Positions 1-6,119 of a stretch of DNA of 8,083 nt are shown piece by piece. A program made the translations under genes and the position numbers. Below the pieces are notes generated by a model. That model saw only the letters and a list, made by a program, of their open reading frames with translations, ran no database searches and had not been told where the DNA came from. Position 1 is the first letter of the stretch, and each line of letters begins with the position of its first letter. The DNA comes from Bacteroidia bacterium (lineage in GTDB: Bacteria; Bacteroidota; Bacteroidia; NS11-12g; UBA955). The stretch lies in contig JADLHV010000038.1 of assembly GCA_020848595.1 (NCBI GenBank), positions 1-8,083 of the forward strand, written 5' to 3'.

Positions 1-259
1 GTAAATACAAATCAAAATGGTCGGATAATAGATTTTCTGCAACAACTTTATAAACGCCTTTATCATTCATTTGAAAATGAGCATAGTCGTATAAAGCATT
101 CGCGTAAACGCCTAAATCGAGTGCAAATGTTTTGAAATAATAGTGGTTGACATAGGCGATTAAGGCATAAAAAATAGTAAAGACCGCCATTAATATGAAG
201 GAAATTTTATTTCCCTTAACACTATTCAATATGACAGAACGAAAAGGTATTAAAACCAT
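1..259 (-). CDS. DUF2079-like multi-pass membrane protein, N-terminal fragment (runs off left edge)
   Basis: An open frame on the minus strand begins with ATG at 259-257 and continues to the window edge, giving 86 residues of an incomplete protein. Residues about 20-40 (SFILMAVFTIFYALIAYV) form a strong hydrophobic helix after a short basic N-terminus (FRSVILNSVKGNK), so the protein should start inside and enter the inner membrane. The segment after the helix, with FALDLGVYANALYDYAHF (about 44-61) and then ENLLSDHFDLYL (about 75-86), matches the start of the DUF2079 family of predicted membrane proteins, which typically have an 'LDLGxxxxALW ... HFxP' pattern after the first helix. The molecular function of that family is not known to me; its topology resembles membrane glycosyltransferases. 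The start overlaps the last 10 bases of the upstream porin gene in a different frame, suggesting translational coupling. No Shine-Dalgarno is visible. The family call rests on about 85 residues only. Confidence 0.62.
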   Translation of the reverse strand, partial: MVLIPFRSVILNSVKGNKISFILMAVFTIFYALIAYVNHYYFKTFALDLGVYANALYDYAHFQMNDKGVYKVVAENLLSDHFDLYL

Positions 260-1362
260 ACCGTTAAATTAGAGATGAATAGCAAACTATTCTTGCTAAG
301 ATTTCTTTTTTGATCTAGGTAAATATTTTTTTCCGATTCAAAATAGCGCCCTTCAAGTCGAAACAAGGCATTTGAATTAATTTTAAGTGTGTAACAAAGT
401 CCAGCACTTGCACAATTAAATCCTTTAATGCCTGTAATTGGCGTTACTTGAACTGAATTAGGATCATCAAAAACCTCTAATCGAGCGGATAGAGACGATT
501 TCTTAGAGACGTTCAATCGAGCTTGAATATTGGCCTGCCCCCATGGATTATAACTTGTAATTAAATTGCTATCTTTTATTTCTTGATAACCATAATAAAA
601 ACAAGAAGTTAAAGAGACTTTTCCTTCAGGATTAAAGATAGCATAAATATCAGAGAAATATCTGGTTCTAAATTCGGGATGATCTTTAGAAGATTCATCG
701 CCAATATAAGTATCCCAATTGACTAATAGTTTATTATTGGGACGAAATTCAAATTGTGAACCAAAAGCAAGCGACTTATTATTATCTTGAATTGTCTGCC
801 AACCATTTAATAGATACCAAAACGAGTTAATTTTACGATTCAAGGGCAACGAAAGTTTCAATCCAGATAAATAATAGGGCACGTATTCGGATGCCAATGA
901 ACGGCTATACATGAGATGGTCTCGAGATATTGCAGACTCATTAGAATAAGGCGAAGGCAATACACCGGCATCCAACCAAATATCTCTTTTTTTATTTAAC
1001 AAAACGCCGACATTAGCCTCCATCAAGAAACTTAAACTCCCTTTTTCTTGAGCATAGTTGGAGTTCATATAGGTTCCAAATCCAGGTGCAATATGGGCTC
1101 GAACAGCCTCATTGGTATATTTAAAATCGAGGAAGGCTAAATTTACAGTTACTTCATTATGTCTATTGGACGAAACAAAATAAGGTCTTTCAGAATTACT
1201 TGGGCTATTAAAGTCGTAACCATAATAAACATCCGCATATCCACCAATAGACAATTTCCCCTTTTTGAGTGTATCGTAAGCGTTTGTCATGCCAGTATTA
1301 GAAACCTGAGCATAAAGAGCAGAGACAAAAAACGAAAAGAATCCCAATAAACTTAATCGCAT
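250..1362 (-). CDS. OmpL-like outer-membrane beta-barrel porin (BBP2 type)
   Basis: A 370-residue protein with an N-terminal signal peptide (MRLSLLGFFSFFVSALYA, probable cleavage after Ala18 before Gln19) and a terminal Phe, as usual for outer-membrane barrels. The mature part is rich in alternating aromatic/polar strands. GGYADVYYGYDF (about 40-51), the segment with SNRHNEVTVNLAFLDFKY, then DAGVLPSPYSNESAISRDH and YYLSGLKLSLPLN are the pattern of the Bacteroidota putative beta-barrel porin-2 (OmpL-like) family. In this family the barrel is thought to let solutes diffuse through the outer membrane; the substrate cannot be told from sequence. The start is set by the signal peptide, and a TAnnTTTG promoter-like box lies about 20 bases upstream. 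The stop codon overlaps the start of the DUF2079-like gene. The family-level call is good; a specific solute or role would be guesswork. Confidence 0.8.
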   Translation of the reverse strand: MRLSLLGFFSFFVSALYAQVSNTGMTNAYDTLKKGKLSIGGYADVYYGYDFNSPSNSERPYFVSSNRHNEVTVNLAFLDFKYTNEAVRAHIAPGFGTYMNSNYAQEKGSLSFLMEANVGVLLNKKRDIWLDAGVLPSPYSNESAISRDHLMYSRSLASEYVPYYLSGLKLSLPLNRKINSFWYLLNGWQTIQDNNKSLAFGSQFEFRPNNKLLVNWDTYIGDESSKDHPEFRTRYFSDIYAIFNPEGKVSLTSCFYYGYQEIKDSNLITSYNPWGQANIQARLNVSKKSSLSARLEVFDDPNSVQVTPITGIKGFNCASAGLCYTLKINSNALFRLEGRYFESEKNIYLDQKRNLSKNSLLFISNLTVWF

Positions 1363-1382
1363 TCTAACAAATTTTAAAAAGA

Positions 1383-1390
1383 CAAAATTA
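1383..1390 (-). promoter_or_regulatory. Putative Bacteroidota -7 promoter element for the porin gene
   Basis: Read on the minus strand this is TAATTTTG, a full match to the Bacteroidota -7 consensus TAnnTTTG. It lies 20 bases upstream of the porin ATG, which would leave a leader of roughly 14 bases. The matching -33 TTG is not clearly present at the usual 17-23 base spacing (only a TTA), so this is a half-supported promoter in AT-rich sequence. Confidence 0.4.
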
Positions 1391-1481
1391 AACTATTGAA
1401 ATCTAAATTAATATTGAATCTTTTGAACTTAATGAAAGGAGAATTCAGAGAAAAATTTAGAAAAGAATCAAAAATTAAGGC

Positions 1482-1519
1482 AAAAAAATATGGGACAATC
1501 ATAAAGAGAGTCCCATATT
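1482..1519 (-). terminator. Rho-independent terminator of trxA
   Basis: On the minus strand AATATGGGAC pairs perfectly with GTCCCATATT (10 bp) around a 13-base loop, and the 3' arm runs straight into a row of seven T residues. It starts 25 bases after the thioredoxin stop codon. A perfect stem, a GC-richer core and a U-tract make this a textbook intrinsic terminator in the trxA direction. The plus strand has no matching U-tract, so it acts for the leftward transcript only. It implies that trxA and the porin are separate transcription units. Confidence 0.85.
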
Positions 1520-1543
1520 CATCATTCTAATTATAAAACGAAA

Positions 1544-1864
1544 TCAGTTCAGCTGAGCATCAATTTTTTGAGCCAACATAGTCTTAGGCACTGCGCCAAC
1601 GATTTTGTCAACGACTTGACCGCCTTTAAACACTAAAAGTGTAGGTATACTGCGAATGCCATACTTAGATGCAACGCCAGGATTCTCATCAACATTGAGT
1701 TTTCCAATCAATGCTTTGCCTTCATATTCGGATGAAAGTTCTTCTACTAATGGTCCGATCATGCGGCAAGGTCCGCACCACTCAGCCCAAAAATCTACCA
1801 GTACTGGTTTGTCTGAGCTAAGTACGTCTTGCTCCCAACTCGAATCTGTGAAATGTTTTGCCAT
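1544..1864 (-). CDS. trxA: Thioredoxin
   Basis: A 106-residue cytoplasmic thioredoxin, the normal length of the single-domain family (E. coli TrxA is about 108). It reduces disulfides in client enzymes, such as ribonucleotide reductase and peroxiredoxins, and is recycled by thioredoxin reductase. The active site WCGPC is at 29-33 (Cys30 and Cys33), the buried acid is Asp24 in VDFWAEW, the structural lysine is Lys55 in GKLNVDENP, and the cis-proline loop is SIPT with Pro74. There is no signal peptide or membrane anchor, so this is the cytoplasmic form rather than a TlpA/ResA-like envelope protein. The start is the only ATG compatible with the family N-terminus. It lies downstream of htpG on the same strand, separated by 164 bases that hold two inverted repeats and a promoter-like box, so it probably has its own promoter. 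An intrinsic terminator follows. Confidence 0.96.
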   Translation of the reverse strand: MAKHFTDSSWEQDVLSSDKPVLVDFWAEWCGPCRMIGPLVEELSSEYEGKALIGKLNVDENPGVASKYGIRSIPTLLVFKGGQVVDKIVGAVPKTMLAQKIDAQLN

Positions 1865-1915
1865 GTTGTTCTTATGATTATTGGTTCAAAAAAAATATTT
1901 ATTATTTTAAGTCTA

Positions 1916-1946
1916 CAAATTTAAAATCCACATCGCAGATTACTAA
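1916..1946 (-). promoter_or_regulatory. Putative promoter of trxA
   Basis: On the minus strand TAAATTTG (1923-1916) is a full match to the Bacteroidota -7 box TAnnTTTG. A TTA (1946-1944) lies 20 bases upstream, a near match to the -33 TTG at an accepted spacing. The leader to the trxA ATG would be about 45 bases. The -33 part falls inside the inverted repeat at 1937-1963. Matches to this short motif occur by chance in AT-rich DNA, so confidence is moderate. Confidence 0.45.
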
Positions 1947-1963
1947 ATCGATTTTAGCAATCT
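1937..1963. repeat. Inverted repeat in the htpG-trxA intergenic region (possible operator or RNA hairpin)
   Basis: On the plus strand AGATTACTAAA (1937-1947) and TTTAGCAATCT (1953-1963) are inverted copies with one mismatch around a 5-base centre. In minus-strand RNA the mismatch becomes a G-U pair, giving an uninterrupted 11-bp stem. It has no U-tract on its minus-strand 3' side, so it does not look like a terminator. It covers the -33 position of the candidate trxA promoter, which would suit a regulator-binding palindrome. That function is inference. Confidence 0.5.
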
Positions 1964-1981
1964 CTATATAGGATTTATCAT

Positions 1982-2014
1982 GTTTATAAATTTTCCATTT
2001 CCGAATTTATAAAC
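1982..2014 (-). repeat. Perfect inverted repeat just after the htpG stop (transcript-end stem-loop?)
   Basis: GTTTATAAATT (1982-1992) and AATTTATAAAC (2004-2014) are perfect 11-base inverted copies around an 11-base loop. The repeat begins 14 bases after the htpG stop codon in the direction of transcription. The stem is almost purely A/T and no U-tract follows on the minus strand, so it is not a standard intrinsic terminator. It could stabilise the htpG 3' end or assist termination. Confidence 0.5.
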
Positions 2015-2028
2015 TGTGTTAATTTTTC

Positions 2029-3792
2029 TCATTTCAGTAAACCCTTAGAAAGTAAAGCTAATTTAAGGGCTTTCGATGCTAATTGATCTGCATTTTCGTC
2101 TCCACTTACCATTTTTTTAGCCTTTGGATGATTGGTATTCAATATAGTTTTATAAGATTGAGTTAATTGTCCGAACATTGCGTAACCACCCATCTTACTC
2201 ATTTCTCGCATTCTTCTGTCGAATTCACTTTCTGTTACTGTAATTAAATTATCCTCAGGTGATAAAGCACTGGTTTCAAAAGTTAACTCATTATTCTCAT
2301 TCACTTTTTCAAATAAACTCTTTAATTGAGTCGCTTCTTCTTCGTTAAGTAAAGCTACAGTGGTAGTTTCTTTAGGCACAAGTTTATCTATGGCATCAGA
2401 ATCGACTCTTCGCAACTGAGTCTTTTCTTGCAATCGCTCTAAATATGAAGTAAAGTGACTGTCTAATGGACCCTCAAATTTTAAAACATCATAGCCTCTA
2501 GAATTAGCAGCACTAACATAAGCATGCTGTTCTTCAGAATGGTTGGTATACAATAAAACTGTATTACCATCTTTATCCGTTTGATTGCTTTTAATCTTTT
2601 CTATGTACTCATTAATGGTTGCATATTCGCCTTTGGTGTTTTCTAATAAACAAAAATCCTTCGTTTTCTCAGCAAATTTCTCATCACTCAACATACCATA
2701 TTTTACAAACAAATCGATATTAGGCCATTTAGCCTGGAAATCTACTCTATCTGCTTTAAACAAATCGAAGAGTTTATCGGCAACTTTCTTGGAAATATGA
2801 GACGTGATTTTCTTTACATTAGAATCACTTTGTAAACTACTTCTTGATACGTTTAAAGGAATATCTGGAGAATCTATAACCCCGTGCAATAACATTAAAA
2901 ACTCTGGTAGAATATCGCGTACATTATCTGTAACAAATACTTGATTGCTATATAATTGTACTTTGTGTTTTTCGGCTTCTATAGCACTTTCAACTTTAGG
3001 GAAATACAAAATTCCAGTTAGATTAAAAGGATAATCAACATTAATATGAATCCAGAATAAAGGTGCTTCAGCAAAAGGATATAAAGTATTATAAAACTTA
3101 ATATAATCTTCGTCTTTTAAATCTGTAGGTTTACTGAGCCATAAAGGTTTTTCTTCATTAATAATTTTACCATCAAATTCAATTGGAATAGGAAGAAAAC
3201 GGCAGTATTTATCGAGTAAAGACTTGATTTTAAATGTATCATTAAATTCAATACTGTCTTCGGCTAGATATAATATAATATCAGTTCCTCTTTCCTTGAG
3301 TTTACCTTTTGTTATTTTAAACTGAGTACTGCCATCACATTCCCATTTAGCGGCTTTAGATTCTTCTTTATAAGACAAAGATTGTATCTCAACCTTCGAT
3401 GCCACCATAAATGCTGAGTAAAAACCCAGTCCAAAATGCCCTATAACATTCGCTGAGGCATCGGCTTTATCTTTATATTTTTGAACAAACTCTTCAGCTC
3501 CCGAAAAAGCTAATTGATTGATATACTTGTTAATCTCCTCTTCAGTCATTCCTATACCATTATCACTAATGGTTAGAGTTTTATTTTCGACATCAAGTTT
3601 AACTTCAATTTTAAAAGAACCTAACTCGCCTTTAAATTCACCTAATCTAGAAAGTGTATTTAATTTCTGACAAGCGTCGGCGGCATTAGAAACCAATTCT
3701 CTTAAGAAAATTTCATGGTCACTGTACAAAAATTTCTTAATGATTGGAAAAATGTTTTCGGTGTTAACTGATATAGATCCTGTTTTACTCAT
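2029..3792 (-). CDS. htpG: Hsp90-family molecular chaperone HtpG
   Basis: A 587-residue cytoplasmic ATP-dependent chaperone that works as a homodimer clamp on partly folded clients. The N-terminal GHKL ATPase domain shows FLRELVSNAADA (29-40, with catalytic Glu32 and Mg-coordinating Asn36), DNGIGM (77-82), the glycine-rich lid motif IGHFGLGFYSAFMVA (117-131) and GTDIILYL (169-176). The middle domain carries FWIHINVDYPFNLTGILYFP (246-265) and GVIDSPDIPLNVSRSSLQ (304-321), where Arg317 is the conserved arginine that reaches the ATP gamma-phosphate. The C-terminal dimerisation domain has the typical RRMREM segment (526-531). Two points are lineage-like: Ser318 replaces the Glu of the common SRE motif, and the protein is slightly shorter than E. 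coli HtpG (about 624). The start is a clean ATG giving the usual N-terminus just before the first strand. It is transcribed divergently from the DUF218 gene. I see no convincing promoter box or heat-shock operator in the 90 bases upstream. Confidence 0.97.
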   Translation of the reverse strand: MSKTGSISVNTENIFPIIKKFLYSDHEIFLRELVSNAADACQKLNTLSRLGEFKGELGSFKIEVKLDVENKTLTISDNGIGMTEEEINKYINQLAFSGAEEFVQKYKDKADASANVIGHFGLGFYSAFMVASKVEIQSLSYKEESKAAKWECDGSTQFKITKGKLKERGTDIILYLAEDSIEFNDTFKIKSLLDKYCRFLPIPIEFDGKIINEEKPLWLSKPTDLKDEDYIKFYNTLYPFAEAPLFWIHINVDYPFNLTGILYFPKVESAIEAEKHKVQLYSNQVFVTDNVRDILPEFLMLLHGVIDSPDIPLNVSRSSLQSDSNVKKITSHISKKVADKLFDLFKADRVDFQAKWPNIDLFVKYGMLSDEKFAEKTKDFCLLENTKGEYATINEYIEKIKSNQTDKDGNTVLLYTNHSEEQHAYVSAANSRGYDVLKFEGPLDSHFTSYLERLQEKTQLRRVDSDAIDKLVPKETTTVALLNEEEATQLKSLFEKVNENNELTFETSALSPEDNLITVTESEFDRRMREMSKMGGYAMFGQLTQSYKTILNTNHPKAKKMVSGDENADQLASKALKLALLSKGLLK

Positions 3793-3842
3793 ACTGTTTT
3801 AAACTTTTAAAATATTAATGTATAGTTATCAAATACCATTCC

Positions 3843-3874
3843 TTGGTAAAAGTTCAGTAAAAATGTCATATTTG
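3843..3874 (+). promoter_or_regulatory. Putative promoter of the DUF218 gene
   Basis: TTG (3843-3845), 21 bases, then CATATTTG (3867-3874) resembles the Bacteroidota TTG / TAnnTTTG promoter with one mismatch in the -7 box. The expected transcription start would fall only a few bases before the ATG at 3883, giving an extremely short leader. The spacing fits, but the motif is short and imperfect. The opposite strand of this divergent region, which must drive htpG, shows no equally good match. Confidence 0.35.
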
Positions 3875-3882
3875 CAGACAAA

Positions 3883-4638
3883 ATGTTTTTCTATCTGTCA
3901 AAAATCCTGCTTTTCTTGCTTAAACCTCTCATTTGGGTTTTAGGCGTTCTCTTAAGTGCTATTTGGACAAAAGATGAAAGTAAGCGCAAGAGACGACTCA
4001 TAATAGCAAGCTTGTTATTGTTTCTTTTATCTAATAATTTCTTAGTCAATGAAGCTTTTTTAATCTATGAAGATAGAGATAAGACAGAACTCGACTCGAG
4101 TTATGAAGTTGGACTGGTTCTAGGTGGATTTTCGAAAGAAGACACCAGTTTAAATCGAACTGTATTTTTTGAAGCTAACGACCGTTTAATGCAAGCTTTA
4201 AGGGCTTATAAAAAGGGTTTGATTAAAAAAATCATGATTAGCAGTGGCAATGCTAGCGTATTTCATACACAACTCAAAGAGGGCGATGCGGTGCACAATT
4301 TTTTATTAGAAATTGGGGTACCCGATTCGGCCATAATAGTTGAAAATCAAAGTAGAAACACTTTAGAGAACATCCAATTCAGTCGTCGTATTCTAGATTC
4401 TTTAGGAGTAAAGTCAAAGATATTGGTATTTACAAGTGCATGGCATATACCAAGAACACGTTTATGCACTAATAATCAAATGGATGCTGATTTTTTTGCC
4501 ACCAATCATTTTGGAGATCCAAAAAGAGATTACACACCAGCGAATTTATTAGTACCAACCGCAAAAGCCATTTCTAATATTGAGATTTTACTCAAAGAAA
4601 TTGTCGGTTATGTATTCTATTTATTTAAAGTGTCCTGA
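3883..4638 (+). CDS. YdcF/ElyC/SanA-like DUF218 membrane protein
   Basis: A 251-residue protein with two N-terminal hydrophobic helices (about 2-27 and 39-52) joined by a basic loop (KDESKRKRR), then a soluble DUF218 domain. This is the ElyC-like layout, with the domain probably on the periplasmic side. DUF218 signatures follow in order: VGLVLGGF (76-83), IMISSGN (117-123), the acidic/Asn motif ENQSRNTLENI (154-164) and LVFTSAWHIPRT (181-192) with His188 and Arg191. In E. coli, ElyC affects peptidoglycan synthesis and lipid-carrier use, while SanA affects envelope permeability; the biochemical reaction is not firmly established for the family. The Mpl-like ligase starts 65 bases downstream on the same strand with no terminator between, so co-transcription and an envelope role are plausible. 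No Shine-Dalgarno is present. The family is certain; choosing among ElyC, SanA and YdcF as ortholog is not possible here. Confidence 0.86.
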   Translation: MFFYLSKILLFLLKPLIWVLGVLLSAIWTKDESKRKRRLIIASLLLFLLSNNFLVNEAFLIYEDRDKTELDSSYEVGLVLGGFSKEDTSLNRTVFFEANDRLMQALRAYKKGLIKKIMISSGNASVFHTQLKEGDAVHNFLLEIGVPDSAIIVENQSRNTLENIQFSRRILDSLGVKSKILVFTSAWHIPRTRLCTNNQMDADFFATNHFGDPKRDYTPANLLVPTAKAISNIEILLKEIVGYVFYLFKVS

Positions 4639-4703
4639 TTAACCGATTCATGTTTCCAACTCGATTTCTAAATTAGACTGATATTGGTTTAATTGCAGCC
4701 AAT

Positions 4704-6035
4704 ATGAAGGTACATATCATTGCTTGTGGAGGCGCGGTCATGCACAATATGGCAATAGCTTTACATCAGATGGGCTATCAAGTTACTGGGTCTGATGATG
4801 AGATATTTGATCCTGCTCTTTCGAGGTTAAGACGTCATGGATTAGCACCTAATGCTTTTGGATGGTTTCCAGAAAAGATTAATGATACTTTAGATTTTAT
4901 TATTCTTGGTATGCATGCTCGGAAAGATAATCCTGAATTACAAAGAGCAAAAGAGCTAGGCATAAAAATATACAGTTTTCCAGAGTATGTTTATGAACAT
5001 GCTAAAAATAAAACACGTATTGTAATTGGTGGCAGTCACGGTAAAACCACCTCTACGGCTATGATTATGCATGTGTTAATGACACTAGGCAAAGATTTTG
5101 ATTACCTAGTTGGCAGTCAACTCGAAGGATTTGATACAATGGTTAAATTTTCTGATGCTCCAATCATGGTCATTGAGGGCGACGAATACCTAACATCTGC
5201 ACTAGACCCTGTTCCGAAATTCCATAAATACAAGCCCCAAATTGCTATGATTACAGGCATTGCGTGGGACCATATCAATGTATTTCCGACTTTCGAAAAC
5301 TATGTTGAACAATTTAAGATTTTCATCGATTCGATTGAAGATTCAGGCCATTTGGCCTATTTTTCGGGCGACCCCATATTAGAAGCTTTAAGCAAAGAAG
5401 CAAAAGTGCAGTGCACACCTTATTCCACACCCCATTTTCATATTCGAAATGGACATGTAGTTGTTTCATTAAGTGAGCGTTATGAATTAGAGATTTTTGG
5501 AGAACACAATCTTCAAAATGCAGAAGGTGCGCGAAAAGTTTGCGAATTCATTGGTATCAAGGAACATGAATTTTATAAAGCACTAGCAACATTTAAAGGC
5601 ACCTCAAAAAGATTAGAGAAAGTCCACGAAGATTCGGAACTAATTGTTTTCCGGGATTTTGCTCATTCTCCAAGTAAACTTAAAGCAACAGTTGAAGCAG
5701 TTCGGTCGAGATTTTCGGATGCGTACATAATTGCCGTATTCGAATTGCATACTTTTAGCAGTTTAAACAAAGATTTTTTACCACATTATGCACAATCTAT
5801 GGAAAAAGCAGACCAAGAACTTGTGTATTTCAATCCCCATGTATTCGAATCCAAAAAAATGGATGTACTTGATAATCAATATATTGAAAAATGTTTCGGC
5901 AGTAAAACAGAAGCTATTAGTCAAATTAATGATTTAAAAGAAAAAATTACAAAATTTCGAAGCAACGTTTCAGGTCAAAGATGTGTCTTACTTCTTATGA
6001 GTTCTGGGAACTTCGATAATACTCAGTTGTGGTAG
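4704..6035 (+). CDS. mpl: Mpl-like UDP-N-acetylmuramate:murein tripeptide ligase (Mur ligase family)
   Basis: A 443-residue cytoplasmic Mur ligase, close to E. coli Mpl (457). Mpl joins recycled L-Ala-gamma-D-Glu-meso-DAP to UDP-MurNAc using ATP, returning murein peptide to cell-wall synthesis. The N-terminal Rossmann-like UDP-binding domain shows HIIACGGAVMHNMA (4-17) and GYQVTGSD (24-31). The central ATPase domain has the P-loop IGGSHGKTTSTAM (108-120, Lys114), VIEGDEY (156-162) and ITGIAWDHINVFPT (183-196, with Asp189-His190). Then come FGEHNLQNAEGA, the GTSKRLEKV switch to the C-terminal domain, and RDFAHSPSKLKATVEAVR. Where E. coli Mpl reads DFAHHP this protein reads DFAHSP. GGSHGKTT rather than the AGTHGKTT of MurC, together with the IAWDHINVFPT stretch, fits the Bacteroidota Mpl-like group often labelled 'peptidoglycan synthetase'. 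MurC is the main alternative but fits less well. It probably belongs to one unit with the DUF218 gene upstream. Confidence 0.85.
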   Translation: MKVHIIACGGAVMHNMAIALHQMGYQVTGSDDEIFDPALSRLRRHGLAPNAFGWFPEKINDTLDFIILGMHARKDNPELQRAKELGIKIYSFPEYVYEHAKNKTRIVIGGSHGKTTSTAMIMHVLMTLGKDFDYLVGSQLEGFDTMVKFSDAPIMVIEGDEYLTSALDPVPKFHKYKPQIAMITGIAWDHINVFPTFENYVEQFKIFIDSIEDSGHLAYFSGDPILEALSKEAKVQCTPYSTPHFHIRNGHVVVSLSERYELEIFGEHNLQNAEGARKVCEFIGIKEHEFYKALATFKGTSKRLEKVHEDSELIVFRDFAHSPSKLKATVEAVRSRFSDAYIIAVFELHTFSSLNKDFLPHYAQSMEKADQELVYFNPHVFESKKMDVLDNQYIEKCFGSKTEAISQINDLKEKITKFRSNVSGQRCVLLLMSSGNFDNTQLW

Positions 6036-6119
6036 TGTTTTCAGGGTTTTTAGAATTCGATTTTTTTACGTATTTTCGTAGACTTATCTAATTTTTAAAC
6101 AACTGAACGACGCACATAT

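Noticed and set aside
1159..1350. 63-codon open frame on the plus strand inside the porin gene
   Set aside because: It lies fully antisense to the well-supported porin signal peptide and first strands, has no recognisable domain and no promoter or ribosome-binding site.
1436..1443. AAAGGAG, a Shine-Dalgarno-like string on the plus strand
   Set aside because: No start codon with a usable open frame follows at a suitable distance.
1656..1877. 73-codon open frame on the plus strand over trxA
   Set aside because: Antisense shadow of a highly conserved thioredoxin; composition has no protein-like pattern.
2585..2800. 71-codon open frame on the plus strand inside htpG
   Set aside because: Antisense shadow of the HtpG middle/C-terminal region; hydrophobic look comes from reverse-reading Lys/Glu-rich codons.
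6061..6086. Short hairpin TTTACG / CGTAGA after the Mpl-like gene as a possible terminator
   Set aside because: Only about six weak pairs, with the T-run before rather than after the stem in the direction of transcription.
6036..6119. Promoter for the large surface protein
   Set aside because: TAATTTTT (6089-6096) and TATTTTCG (6071-6078) are near matches to the -7 box, but neither has a TTG at the proper upstream distance.
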